From: Pseudomonas frederiksbergensis
Lineage (GTDB): Bacteria; Pseudomonadota; Gammaproteobacteria; Pseudomonadales; Pseudomonadaceae
DNA: 64,000 nucleotides
Reading direction: 5' to 3'
Assembly: GCF_001874645.1 (NCBI RefSeq)
Contig: NZ_CP017886.1
Span: forward strand, 5,260,501-5,324,500
Part shown: positions 17,354 through 26,324 of the stretch, in pieces
How the letters are laid out: every line of letters starts with the position of its first letter
Position numbering within the stretch: the first letter of the stretch is position 1
Notes under the pieces: model-generated
The model's input: the letters and a program-made list of their open reading frames with translations, nothing else
Told to the model about the DNA's origin: nothing
The model's database searches: none
Translations under genes and position numbers: made by a program

Positions 17354-18469
17354 ATGAATAACGTTACTGAAATGTCATCCGATGCCGTCCCCATGGCGGC
17401 CCCTGCGCTTACATCCGAATCCCTCAACAACCTGTTGAAGATCACAGCGCCTACTGGCTCGGTCACTGTGAAAGGGATTGCCACCGAAGTGCATTATTGG
17501 AAAAAGCCAGGAGGCATTCGGGCTTCGAAAATTTATGGGCGCCTAGGCGGGCTCGGTGATGCCTCCATCCGATTTGAGCTGCAGCCGTATGTCAGCATCC
17601 AAAACAACGAGCCGGTGATTCTGCATGGCACCTTGCGCATCAAACCCTCAGAAGCCTTACGCACCACCCATGAGGTGATTTTGGTGGGCGACAAGGTCGG
17701 CAACTGGTTGCCTGAAGACGCTTCGCAGGACGATGGACGGACCAAAGAGGCTCTCGCCCCGCTCGCCCGGCATCAGCCGCGCTTGACGCTTGAGGCGGCG
17801 GTCGCCAGGCATGGCCCAAGCGCGGTGGCATTCCTCACCACGGATACCGCCTGGCAGGACCTGACTAATGCAGCTTCAGCCGTGCCAGCGATTGTCAATT
17901 GTCGGCACGTGGTAACGAACTTCATGAAGCCTGGCTGCTTCATTGAGGACTTACTCGAGGTCTGCCGTAATCCTGCCATCAAGGTTTTGGTCATTTCCCG
18001 CGGCGGAGGCGGCGGACTGACAGCCATTGGTGACTCGTATGAAGTGGCAGCCGCGCTACTGGCGAGTGGTCGAGCTTTCTATACCGCACTCGGCCACGAC
18101 AAAGATGTGCTGTTACTGGACAAACACGCAGACCAAGCGTTCGCCACACCATCGGTGTTGGGGCAGACATTGGCCGACGCGATTCGCACGGTTACTGAGC
18201 GGGAGGCGCTGGTCGAGCGCACACGCACCCTGAGCGAAAACGCAGATATCCTGACTCGGGAGAACGCTCAACTGAGGGAGCAATTGGCGATGCTAAGTGG
18301 GCATGCCAAGGGAAAAACCGAGTATGCGGCACGGGAGGGGGTGCGGCACTATGCAACTGGCCGGCATGCCCCTGACACCCCACCCCAGACTGGTCGCCCG
18401 GCCAATAGGTATGTGCTTTGGGCGTTGTTGGTCGTTGTAGTCTTCCTGGTAGGCCGCTGCTCCGGCTAG
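17354..18469 (+). CDS. XseA-like (exonuclease VII large subunit-like) protein with C-terminal membrane anchor
   Basis: A 371-residue protein. Residues about 35-115 resemble an OB-fold like the N-terminus of exonuclease VII large subunit (VTVKGIATEVHYWKKPGG). Residues 155-285 match the XseA catalytic core: SRGGGGG at 215-221, ALGHDKD at 245-251 and ATPS at 264-267. A short coiled coil (280-315) and one membrane helix (about 353-367) end the protein, unlike the long helical tail of true XseA. No xseB-like small gene is next to it. The start ATG at 17354 lacks a strong ribosome site, so a nearby upstream start cannot be excluded. It is likely a membrane-tethered nuclease of a conflict system. 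Confidence 0.72.
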   Translation: MNNVTEMSSDAVPMAAPALTSESLNNLLKITAPTGSVTVKGIATEVHYWKKPGGIRASKIYGRLGGLGDASIRFELQPYVSIQNNEPVILHGTLRIKPSEALRTTHEVILVGDKVGNWLPEDASQDDGRTKEALAPLARHQPRLTLEAAVARHGPSAVAFLTTDTAWQDLTNAASAVPAIVNCRHVVTNFMKPGCFIEDLLEVCRNPAIKVLVISRGGGGGLTAIGDSYEVAAALLASGRAFYTALGHDKDVLLLDKHADQAFATPSVLGQTLADAIRTVTEREALVERTRTLSENADILTRENAQLREQLAMLSGHAKGKTEYAAREGVRHYATGRHAPDTPPQTGRPANRYVLWALLVVVVFLVGRCSG

Positions 18470-18770
18470 ATTCCTGCCAGCAACCATGTTCAAGAGGCTC
18501 TACGAGGTCACGGACGTCGAATGCAAATCCGCAACACGACTGACTGCCTTCCTCAATTAATGGCTCAGCGTTCGACAAACGACTCCGCATACTTCGCGAT
18601 GCAGTTCCACGCCAACCTTTGAATCACCCTCGTTTCGTTGATAGATCAAACGTCCGCTTATGACCGGTTTCTGCTTGTGGAGACCGGCTGAAAACGGCGT
18701 AAAGTGACCAGTCGCCCGGCGCGTGTGGGATCACTGAGTGTGCAAAAGGAGCAGTTAGGCTGTCCGCCGA
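18470..18770. other. Non-coding stretch before the helicase gene
   Basis: About 300 bases with no gene I can support. It should carry the promoter of the two-gene kinase-helicase unit. An AAAGGAGC stretch near 18744-18751 is a candidate ribosome site although it is rather far from the TTG start. Confidence 0.45.
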
Positions 18771-21700
18771 TTGCTTAAGTATTTTCGAGTTCGTGATGGC
18801 ACAATTCGAGAGTCGGGTGAACCGTCCAATGTAGACGGCTGGCGAATAAATCAGGATAGGGAGATCTCAACTTTGCGCATCAACTATCTCAGCCCCAAGG
18901 GTGTCCTGGAGGTCGAGCATGCCGCCTTGCGCGAGCTCGAAGCGAAGTTACCCCGCGAATGGGGTGCGTACGCAGCATTTCGGTTGGTAACGCGAGGCTC
19001 CAAGCAGCCGCTGGATATTGATCTGCTGCTGCTGACAACCAATCGAATCCTCGTGGTCGAGTTGAAGAACTGGTCCGGCGACATCTCGTATTCGTCCGGT
19101 CAGTGGCTCCATCGCGGCGATCCCATGCCCTCACCGGTCGATACCACAGACAATAAAGCCCGCGCCTTAAGGCAGTTCATTCAGGCGAAGAATTCCTCCC
19201 TGAAGCTGCCCTTCATTGAGTCGCTGGTGGTGCTGTGCCACCCCAAGTGCCGGTTAATCAACTTCCCGGACGAGCAGCGCCGCTTCGTTGCAATGCTCCC
19301 GGACTTCGTGCATGCGGCCTCCGACGCGACACGCTACAACAAACGCTTCCCCGACATCCCGCCGACGTGGAGCTATCGGTCCGCGGACCCCTTGCCGCAG
19401 CGGCAGCAGTACAACGCCATCTTTTCCACTTCCAACCCGGCGGTGCTCAAACGTCGCACCGTGCTGCATGGCTTTGAGCAGATCGATGACCAGGCTGACT
19501 ACATCCATCCCCGAAAAATCTGGTCGGAGTTCTTGGCTGAGCACCAAGAGAGCCGAAGCTCAAAAGCGTTGCTGCGAAAGTGGAATTTCGAAGAGCTCGC
19601 CGGCGGCGGCACGTCTACCGTCGAGCGACAGACCATCGGCCTTCGCGAGCTGCGCTTGAACGAGACGCTGCGCGTCCAAGCACCCGAGCTGCATGAAGAC
19701 CTGCTAGAACCGATCGGGTCCGCGACGGCAGACGACATCACCACCAACTTCGTCGAGGCGTACCGTCTTCCCACTGGCATTGCGCGTCTCTCCGAGCACC
19801 TAGACCGCAACAGCAACAACGAGCAAGACCGGCGCTTGCTGGCAAAAAGTATCCTGGCACGCTTCTCGAAACTACACGCATTGGGAATTGCTCATCGCGA
19901 CATTACCAAACGCACGCTGTGGGTGCTCGAACCGGCCCGTGTGATCCTATCGACGTTCGCTGCCGCACGCGTCCCGCAAGCCCAGACCGTAGGCGTTCAT
20001 CGCCTCGAGCTAGAGACCGGATCCATCGAACTGCCGGAGGATGAAGGCGTCGCTGCGCAGGCTCGTTCTGCTGATCCCTTCGCTCGCGACATGTTCCTGC
20101 TGGGGGTACTAGTCTATGAGATGCTGGAGGGCCACGAACTAGAGCGTCTCGACAATGTGCCGGTCTACGACGACACAGTCACTCTCGGCGTACCAGCGCT
20201 GGCACCTTGGTACGCCAAAGCTATGGACCTGGATCCTAAAACGCGATACCGCAACGCTTCCGAGGCACTCGACGCGTTGAATGCTTGTTTGGCCGTCGAT
20301 GCTGGGCCGGACGTCTGCGCCGAAGACTTCGAGGGCTACGAGACCGATGCCAGCCCGATTACCCTCACGCCTAAGCAAATGATCTTGTCTACGCCTTCCA
20401 AGATGGTTTATGAGTCAGAGCAGAACGGTGACCGAGTACTGGTCAAGTGCTGGCCACAGCTCAAGTACGACCCGAAGTATCTAGCGCGCAATCTAAGGTT
20501 GCTTGCGTTCCTCCAGCAAGCTAGGTCCATGCGACAGTCAGGGTTCGACGCCGCCCCAGAAGTTTTGGATTTTGGCTTGAGCATGTTTGGCCTGATGCTC
20601 GTTACGCGATGGACTGAGGGTCAGACGCTCACCGATTGGCTGGCAAGTAACCCAGAGGGGCGTCATCGCGCGCTCGTCGCGCACGCTGTGCTCAACGCTG
20701 TGCAGCGCCTCCACATCTTGGGACTGTCCCACGGCGACGTAAAAGCGGACAACATCATCGTTTCGCAGACGGCAGAGGCGCAGCTGCCACAGATCGTGTT
20801 GGTGGACATTCCAGACCTAAGCGCCGATGGTGATGAAGGAGTAACGCTTGGTACGGTGCCGCCGGCTCTGGAGAGCGCATCCCCGCTTTACCGTGACGCG
20901 TTTGCCGTGTGTACGCTTGTACTGACACTGTTGCCTGAGGATTTCGCGGGCACGCGAAACGACGTGAATCGAGCCATCGAGCTAGTGGATACACTGCCGC
21001 CGCTAGACCTGCTGGCCGAGACACTGCAGGACGAACTTCACCCGAAACAGCGCTCAATCTCGACTTTCCAGGCAGTCTTAAGGCCTCGCGGCCGCAGTGA
21101 TACTTCGTCGTTGGACCTGGTCTCCAACAATGGCGAGTACTCGGTGCGCGCGACCCGGCATACCGAGACTGGACACGTTCGATTCAACGTCGTAGGGATG
21201 CGGCAAGAACTTTACATCAAGTACGACCCGGAAGAGGACGCTGTACTTGACTGCGCAGTTAAGGAAATCGACCACATCGAGTTCGTCAGCGCCCACCGGC
21301 GCAAGATGTTCTCGCTAAATGGTGAGATTCATGTCTCCTTTGCGGAAGAGGTTAACGTCGCATTGCTGGCCGATTGGTTGTACCAGCTCTACTGCGCGAA
21401 CGTTCCGGATGATCTGGAAGGTAACGAAGCAGTCGCTCTCGGTGCCGACCCTTACGCCCGTCAGTCCGAGCGTGCACCCTATCAAAGGGTATCGGCAACA
21501 GCACTCTGGACCGCACTATCCGACACCGATGAAATGAACGTCACTAAGATCACGGTGCGGAATGGGGCGAAGCAATTCTCGCCGGATAGCGACGAGTGGC
21601 TCATCCCCTTCGACTGCGAGGGGGGCGTGCTCGATTTCTCTGAGGGCGAAGAAATCGAACTACTGGAGCGCGGCGTGGACGCTACTGACGGCAGCGAGCG

Positions 21701-23735
21701 CTGGTTTACTGTTGGCTGGGTCTCACCCGACCTCGGACGCGACGTGATGCGAGTGCGTGCCAAAAACATGCGGTTCTCGCCGAAAACGGGAGACGTCATG
21801 CACGTGCGCGGTACCTTCGAAAAGGTGGCGTCTGAACGGCGGGTCGCGGCGATGAAGCGGGTACTTGCGGGCGGTGGCCTCATACCTTCGCTTGTTGACT
21901 ACTTCGATCCAGACACTGAGCGAATGCCGAAGCGCAATGTCGCGGTTGATCTGGGTGACCTCAGCAACTACGACCTTAACTCCTCCCAGGAAGAGGCCTT
22001 GCGGATCGCTCTGTCTTATGGCCCGGTTTCACTGTTGCAGGGACCGCCAGGAACAGGGAAGACCAAGTTCATCGCGTCGTTTGTACACCTGCTGCTGTCG
22101 CGAGGGCTGGCTCATAACATCTTGCTGGTCAGCCAATCGCATGAGGCCGTGAACAATGTCATGGACAAGGTGGCGGGTTCGCTGCGTGCGTCGAGTATGG
22201 ATGTGCCCATGGTGCGCGTCGGTCTGCAATCGATGGTTTCGCCCGGACTCCGTAATGTCCAAGAGGATTCGTTACGTCAGCGCTACCGCGAGAGCTTTGA
22301 CGCGGAAAGCATGGATCGTGTCCGAGCGGTGGGCGTGGCCATGGGGCTTCCGGAAGGCTACGTGCGTTCCGCGACGAAGCTTCACATCACACTGGGCCCG
22401 TTGCTCCAAAGTATTGACCGCCTCATATGCACCATAGACGAGGCCGATGGTAAGGACCCCTCGGCTAAGGAGCATCTGCGGCGGCTCAGGCAAGTGTTCG
22501 TCGAGGTCGCGGAGCGCCAGTTCGGCATCCACGCATCGACCAGCGACGACGCAGCCAATTTACGCGATCTGCTGGGCCAGAAACTTGAATCCTTGGCTCA
22601 CCAGCACGGTTCGCCGAGCCCGGCTAAGTGCGCTCGCCTGGAACAGATTGCTCTCCTTTCTACGGAATTCTCCCAGGTGCTACGTAGCCCGCGCTCTAAC
22701 TACACCGCGTTTCTCGCTCGCAGCTCCAGCATTGTGGCGGGCACCTGCGTAGGCGTTGGAAAGCAGGCGCTGGGTATTACGGAAGTTCCTTACGACTGGG
22801 TAATCGTCGACGAGGCCGCGCGGGCATCGCCAATGGAGCTCGTCGTCGCGATGCAGGCGGGAAAGCGCGTGCTACTGGTGGGCGATCACCTACAATTGCC
22901 GCCTTCGTACCCCCGCGCTGTTGAGGACCAAGCGTCGGCCCTACTGGGAATGCCGCGCAAGGACTTCCGGCGGATGAACAATTTCCAACGTGCGTTCTCA
23001 TCGAATTACGGCCAGTCGGTGGGAAGAACATTGCGTGTGCAGTACCGTATGGCGGAGCACATCAACCGACTCGTGTCGCATTGCTTCTACGGAGATGCAC
23101 TTGAGGTTGGACGTACTCCTCCGGGAGCAGAGTACGAGAAGCTGCCAGCATTCCTCGCCTCGCAGGTAGTGTGGGTCGACACCCAAGATCAGGGACGCGA
23201 GGCCTTCCACCGCTCGGCTGGCACCCATGAAGGTGCGCTCATGAACGAGCAGGAAGCCTTGGCCGTCGTGGAAGTGATTCGGGCAATCCTTACGTCTGCT
23301 AGGTTCCTGGAACAGGTTCAGAAGAAGGACGGTGACCATGAGCCCATCATCGGGGTCATCGCCATGTACTCCGCTCAGCGGGACCTAATCCGAAATAAGC
23401 TCGAGCAGGCTGAATGGGCGTCCGGGCTTCGTCACTGCTTCTCAGTCGGTACAGTGGACAGCTACCAAGGCAAGGAAAACCGCATCATCATACTCTCGGT
23501 GGTGCGCAACGACACCAGCGAGAACATTGGCTTTTTGAGCGATCCGGAGCGCATCAACGTGGCCATGTCTCGATCGAAGGACCGACTGGTGATCGTCAGT
23601 TCCTCCTCGATGTGGCGGACTCGGGCGGCCACGCCGATGAAAAGCGTGCTCGATGAAGTCGAACGCCTCGCAGAGAGACACCTGGCCCTGTTTGTGCCAT
23701 CCAAGGAACTGAAGCGGAGCCTGTCCAATGCGTGA
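18771..23735 (+). CDS. Giant NERD / double kinase-like / SF1 helicase fusion
   Basis: A 1654-residue protein. An N-terminal NERD nuclease-related domain is seen near residues 40-150 (D-I-D-L-L-L-L then V-V-E-L-K-N-W). Two protein-kinase-like regions follow: the first near 300-500 with HRDITKRT around 375, the second near 540-790 with VLVKCW (lysine), HGDVKADN around 653 and VDIPD in place of DFG. The C-terminal third is an SF1/Upf1-like helicase: GPPGTGKT near 1091, DEAARASP near 1346, QYRM near 1424, SYQGKE near 1564 and NVAMSRSKDRL near 1596. The start is TTG, the first possible start after an in-frame stop. PglW of BREX also joins NERD and kinase, but without this helicase. An antiphage role is likely by context. 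Confidence 0.85.
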   Translation: MLKYFRVRDGTIRESGEPSNVDGWRINQDREISTLRINYLSPKGVLEVEHAALRELEAKLPREWGAYAAFRLVTRGSKQPLDIDLLLLTTNRILVVELKNWSGDISYSSGQWLHRGDPMPSPVDTTDNKARALRQFIQAKNSSLKLPFIESLVVLCHPKCRLINFPDEQRRFVAMLPDFVHAASDATRYNKRFPDIPPTWSYRSADPLPQRQQYNAIFSTSNPAVLKRRTVLHGFEQIDDQADYIHPRKIWSEFLAEHQESRSSKALLRKWNFEELAGGGTSTVERQTIGLRELRLNETLRVQAPELHEDLLEPIGSATADDITTNFVEAYRLPTGIARLSEHLDRNSNNEQDRRLLAKSILARFSKLHALGIAHRDITKRTLWVLEPARVILSTFAAARVPQAQTVGVHRLELETGSIELPEDEGVAAQARSADPFARDMFLLGVLVYEMLEGHELERLDNVPVYDDTVTLGVPALAPWYAKAMDLDPKTRYRNASEALDALNACLAVDAGPDVCAEDFEGYETDASPITLTPKQMILSTPSKMVYESEQNGDRVLVKCWPQLKYDPKYLARNLRLLAFLQQARSMRQSGFDAAPEVLDFGLSMFGLMLVTRWTEGQTLTDWLASNPEGRHRALVAHAVLNAVQRLHILGLSHGDVKADNIIVSQTAEAQLPQIVLVDIPDLSADGDEGVTLGTVPPALESASPLYRDAFAVCTLVLTLLPEDFAGTRNDVNRAIELVDTLPPLDLLAETLQDELHPKQRSISTFQAVLRPRGRSDTSSLDLVSNNGEYSVRATRHTETGHVRFNVVGMRQELYIKYDPEEDAVLDCAVKEIDHIEFVSAHRRKMFSLNGEIHVSFAEEVNVALLADWLYQLYCANVPDDLEGNEAVALGADPYARQSERAPYQRVSATALWTALSDTDEMNVTKITVRNGAKQFSPDSDEWLIPFDCEGGVLDFSEGEEIELLERGVDATDGSERWFTVGWVSPDLGRDVMRVRAKNMRFSPKTGDVMHVRGTFEKVASERRVAAMKRVLAGGGLIPSLVDYFDPDTERMPKRNVAVDLGDLSNYDLNSSQEEALRIALSYGPVSLLQGPPGTGKTKFIASFVHLLLSRGLAHNILLVSQSHEAVNNVMDKVAGSLRASSMDVPMVRVGLQSMVSPGLRNVQEDSLRQRYRESFDAESMDRVRAVGVAMGLPEGYVRSATKLHITLGPLLQSIDRLICTIDEADGKDPSAKEHLRRLRQVFVEVAERQFGIHASTSDDAANLRDLLGQKLESLAHQHGSPSPAKCARLEQIALLSTEFSQVLRSPRSNYTAFLARSSSIVAGTCVGVGKQALGITEVPYDWVIVDEAARASPMELVVAMQAGKRVLLVGDHLQLPPSYPRAVEDQASALLGMPRKDFRRMNNFQRAFSSNYGQSVGRTLRVQYRMAEHINRLVSHCFYGDALEVGRTPPGAEYEKLPAFLASQVVWVDTQDQGREAFHRSAGTHEGALMNEQEALAVVEVIRAILTSARFLEQVQKKDGDHEPIIGVIAMYSAQRDLIRNKLEQAEWASGLRHCFSVGTVDSYQGKENRIIILSVVRNDTSENIGFLSDPERINVAMSRSKDRLVIVSSSSMWRTRAATPMKSVLDEVERLAERHLALFVPSKELKRSLSNA

Positions 23736-25296
23736 GCGTTTCAATACCATCGCAGTTGCGATTCCTGCGCAGCTTTTCAACGTACGCTGTCATGTCTCCG
23801 TCGACCGTCAGGTGCCAGTCATGACGGACTTCGCGGTGCGCTTACTGCACCTGAGCGGTCCCTTGGAGGTCGGCGCACTACGGGAGTACTTCGGCCTCTC
23901 CGCGGGCGAGGTACGGAATCTGCTTGAACTCTTACGAGAAGAAGGCCTCGTCGGCGAGATCAACGGCCGTATCTCGTTGACCTCCTATGCCGAATCGCGC
24001 TTCGCGGGGTCATCAGACGGAATGCCGCGTTTCACAAGAATCGCCGAGCGGCAAAGCCGCCCCGTCTTTGAGCTATTGAGTTACACGCCACTGCCCAAGG
24101 CGCTATCGAGCAGCTACTGGGACAACGCTTTGGAACTGAAGTGGAACACCGACGATCCCGCTGTAGGCAAAACCATTGATAGGGCGGAGGCAGCGTTTCA
24201 CAAACACTTCCACGACATCGAACGCTTCGAACAGGAAGATGAAAACCGGCGGGCTTACGCTTGCTACAAAGTGGACGAGATCCGCGCCGGGCGCCCATTC
24301 AGTGTGCCACTTCCTGTCCACTTCGAAGTCGATGTCGAGGGCAACGTCGCGTTTGAAATCGACACCCAGCTTGAACTTCTTCCTGAGTCTCTGCGCTCGC
24401 AGGTGCGGACCCTGACATCCGACCGGATCGCCGCCCTCTCAACCCGGACCAACCACCTGCGTGCCTTCATCGAGCTCTTCGACGATGAGCTGCTCACGCG
24501 GTATCTGCTGACACCGCCGATCAGTGGGGAGAGGAGCGTATTGATTAAGCCCAATGGGCAAATGGGCCTGCGCAAAGACCAAGTAATCGACTTCGGGCGG
24601 TATGTACACGATGTGCATGGACAGGTGAACGGCGAAGTGTACGACGCCGGGAAGAGCCAGGCGCTTCTTGGCGCTCCCTATATGCCAAAATGCCGGTCGC
24701 GCCTTTTGAATGGGCTGAGTAAGGCGCTCGCGGCATTCAAGAGGACGACGAACACCGAGCGGCCAGCGGCCATCTTCTGGGTGATCCCGGACTCCGAACT
24801 ATGGGGGCGCACTAGCCTGGTTCGTGACCTCATCGACGATATCCAGGCCGAGCTCAAGGAGGGCTTGGGTACAACGCTGGAAGTCGTCGCCATTGCGCCC
24901 TGTCGCCAAGACGAGAACAGGGATGGGCTCGTCAAGCGTGCACGCCATCTGCTCGATGCGGGTTTCAGCCGTGTGTTCCTAGGAACATACCAGCCCAAGC
25001 AGGAATGCTTCGAAATTTTACTGATCCCAGGGTTCTTCGGCGCGGCAACATACCAATGGGTGGTGCCGAGTGCCGACCGGTACAATGTGCCCTTGGGGTT
25101 TGTGACTCAGTCTGAAGCGAAGCTGCGAAAGATGGTGGAATTTACTCGGGCTGCCTTGGCGTCGTCGCTCTACGGCTCAGGTCGGGGAAGCGGTAGCACA
25201 CCTGAAGGGCGCAAGCTCTGGTTCAACGACGCCGACGTAAGTGATTTCTCTTTCCTTGATCGCTATGTCACTTCCCCACGATCCCTTGCTGACTGA
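23728..25296 (+). CDS. Winged-helix protein coupled to the NERD-kinase-helicase
   Basis: A 522-residue protein whose ATG overlaps the helicase gene by 8 nt, so both are made together. Residues about 33-95 form a winged-helix DNA-binding domain (the pattern VGALREYFGLSAGEVRNLLE is a helix-turn-helix). The remaining 400 residues have alternating strands and helices, but I see no known catalytic motif. The segment IFWVIPDSELWG and the later LEVVAIAPC look like a Rossmann-like or TOPRIM-like alpha/beta fold. Its 3' end once overlapped a convergent TnsA-like gene before an IS element entered. It could be the sensor or the DNA-binding subunit of the system; that is inference. Confidence 0.7.
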   Translation: MRERFNTIAVAIPAQLFNVRCHVSVDRQVPVMTDFAVRLLHLSGPLEVGALREYFGLSAGEVRNLLELLREEGLVGEINGRISLTSYAESRFAGSSDGMPRFTRIAERQSRPVFELLSYTPLPKALSSSYWDNALELKWNTDDPAVGKTIDRAEAAFHKHFHDIERFEQEDENRRAYACYKVDEIRAGRPFSVPLPVHFEVDVEGNVAFEIDTQLELLPESLRSQVRTLTSDRIAALSTRTNHLRAFIELFDDELLTRYLLTPPISGERSVLIKPNGQMGLRKDQVIDFGRYVHDVHGQVNGEVYDAGKSQALLGAPYMPKCRSRLLNGLSKALAAFKRTTNTERPAAIFWVIPDSELWGRTSLVRDLIDDIQAELKEGLGTTLEVVAIAPCRQDENRDGLVKRARHLLDAGFSRVFLGTYQPKQECFEILLIPGFFGAATYQWVVPSADRYNVPLGFVTQSEAKLRKMVEFTRAALASSLYGSGRGSGSTPEGRKLWFNDADVSDFSFLDRYVTSPRSLAD

Positions 25297-25300
25297 CCTG

Positions 25301-25304
25301 CTAG
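25301..25304. repeat. Target site duplication CTAG, left
   Basis: CTAG directly left of the IS481-like element. The same four bases follow the right end, and IS481 is known to prefer NCTAGN targets. Confidence 0.8.
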
Positions 25305-26320
25305 GTGTTCAGTCCCGGAAAGTCATGGTGCATCCTTAACCCCTCAAAAGGAGGATGCATTTTGGAAGGACGTATCCATGGCTCAGCCCGAACGACGCCG
25401 CGAATTAGAGCCGAGCTCCAAGCGTCGCAAGAGTCGAATCGAAAGCTTGCCACTCGCTACAGATTGAACGTGAAAACTGTTGCCAAGTGGCGAGCTCGCT
25501 CAACAACCCAAGACTCACGAATGGGGCCTGCCAAGCCCAGTAGTGCCTGCCTCACTGTGTCGGAAGAGGCAATGGTGGTCGACTTCCGTCGTCGCACGAT
25601 GCTGCCATTGGACGACATGCTGGGACATCTTCACGAGAGCCTTCCCCAACTGAGTCGCAGCGCCCTGCACCGTTGCCTAGTTCGTCATGGCATCAGCCGA
25701 CGGGCCAGCAGCACCAACGAAACCAAGCGCGGAAAGTTTTCACCGGTTGAGATGGGGTATCTGCACATCGATAGTTCCGAGCTACGCCTGGAGCATGGTA
25801 AACGGCATCTGTTCGTCGCTATCGATCGAGTCACCAAATTCACCTATGTGGCTTTTTTCGATGCGGCGACGAAACGTAATGGCGCAGCTTTTTTGCGGGA
25901 AGTCGTTGATGCCTTTCCGTACAAAATTCATACGGTGCTGACTGATAACGGAGCTGCGTTTACTGAGCAGCCCAGGTACCGAAGCGGGGCTACTCACCGT
26001 TTCGGCGGGCATATCTTTGATCGTGTCTGCCATGAGCACGGTATCAAGCACCGACTGACCAAGCCCTACCACCCGTGGACTAACGGCCAAGTCGAGCGCA
26101 TGAATCGCACGATAAAAGAGGCCACGATCAAGGCTTTTCACTATCCGGATTGGGGCGCACTGAAAGCCCATACACTGGCCTTTATTGCGGCCTACAACTT
26201 TGCCAGACATCTGAAGGCGCTGAGATGGCGAACGCCCTTCAGGGTGATCTGCGAAGCCTGGACTCTGACTCCAGAGCGCTTCAAGATTAATCCGCACCAC
26301 CTCATTCCGGGACCACACAC
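25305..26320 (+). mobile_element. IS481-family insertion sequence, complete, 1016 bp
   Basis: The ends form imperfect inverted repeats of 27 bp (left 25305-25331, right 26294-26320, 20 of 27 identical, with the shared block GTCCCGGAA). CTAG flanks both sides. One transposase gene fills the element. The insertion separates a TnsA-like gene on the minus strand from its last codons. The intact ends, duplication and open transposase frame suggest a recent and probably mobile copy. Confidence 0.88.
25329..25359 (+). promoter_or_regulatory. Hairpin overlapping the transposase ribosome site
   Basis: TGCATCCT (25329-25336) pairs with AGGATGCA (25352-25359). The right arm overlaps the AGGAGG Shine-Dalgarno of the transposase at 25349-25354. 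In read-through RNA from outside the IS this would hide the ribosome site, a known way for IS elements to limit transposase synthesis. Confidence 0.55.
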
Positions 26321-26324
26321 CTAG
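25362..26324 (+). CDS. IS481-family DDE transposase
   Basis: A 320-residue integrase-type transposase. The N-terminal helix-turn-helix (about residues 15-50, with ESNRKLATRYRLNVKTVAKW) is followed by the rve core: D in YLHIDSSELRL, D in VLTDNGAAFT and E in TNGQVERMNRT make the DDE triad. Start is a TTG with AGGAGG seven bases upstream; this puts IHGSARTTP, the usual IS481 N-terminus, close to the start. The stop codon TAG lies at 26322-26324, that is inside the CTAG target duplication, so the element itself does not encode its own stop. Function: cut and join of the element ends. Confidence 0.9.
   Translation: MEGRIHGSARTTPRIRAELQASQESNRKLATRYRLNVKTVAKWRARSTTQDSRMGPAKPSSACLTVSEEAMVVDFRRRTMLPLDDMLGHLHESLPQLSRSALHRCLVRHGISRRASSTNETKRGKFSPVEMGYLHIDSSELRLEHGKRHLFVAIDRVTKFTYVAFFDAATKRNGAAFLREVVDAFPYKIHTVLTDNGAAFTEQPRYRSGATHRFGGHIFDRVCHEHGIKHRLTKPYHPWTNGQVERMNRTIKEATIKAFHYPDWGALKAHTLAFIAAYNFARHLKALRWRTPFRVICEAWTLTPERFKINPHHLIPGPHT
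26321..26324. repeat. Target site duplication CTAG, right
   Basis: CTAG directly right of the IS element, matching 25301-25304. Its TAG is the stop codon of the transposase. Confidence 0.8.

Noticed and set aside
25782..26320. C-terminal half of the TnsA-like frame
   Set aside because: It is the antisense of the IS481-like transposase gene and therefore not part of the original nuclease.
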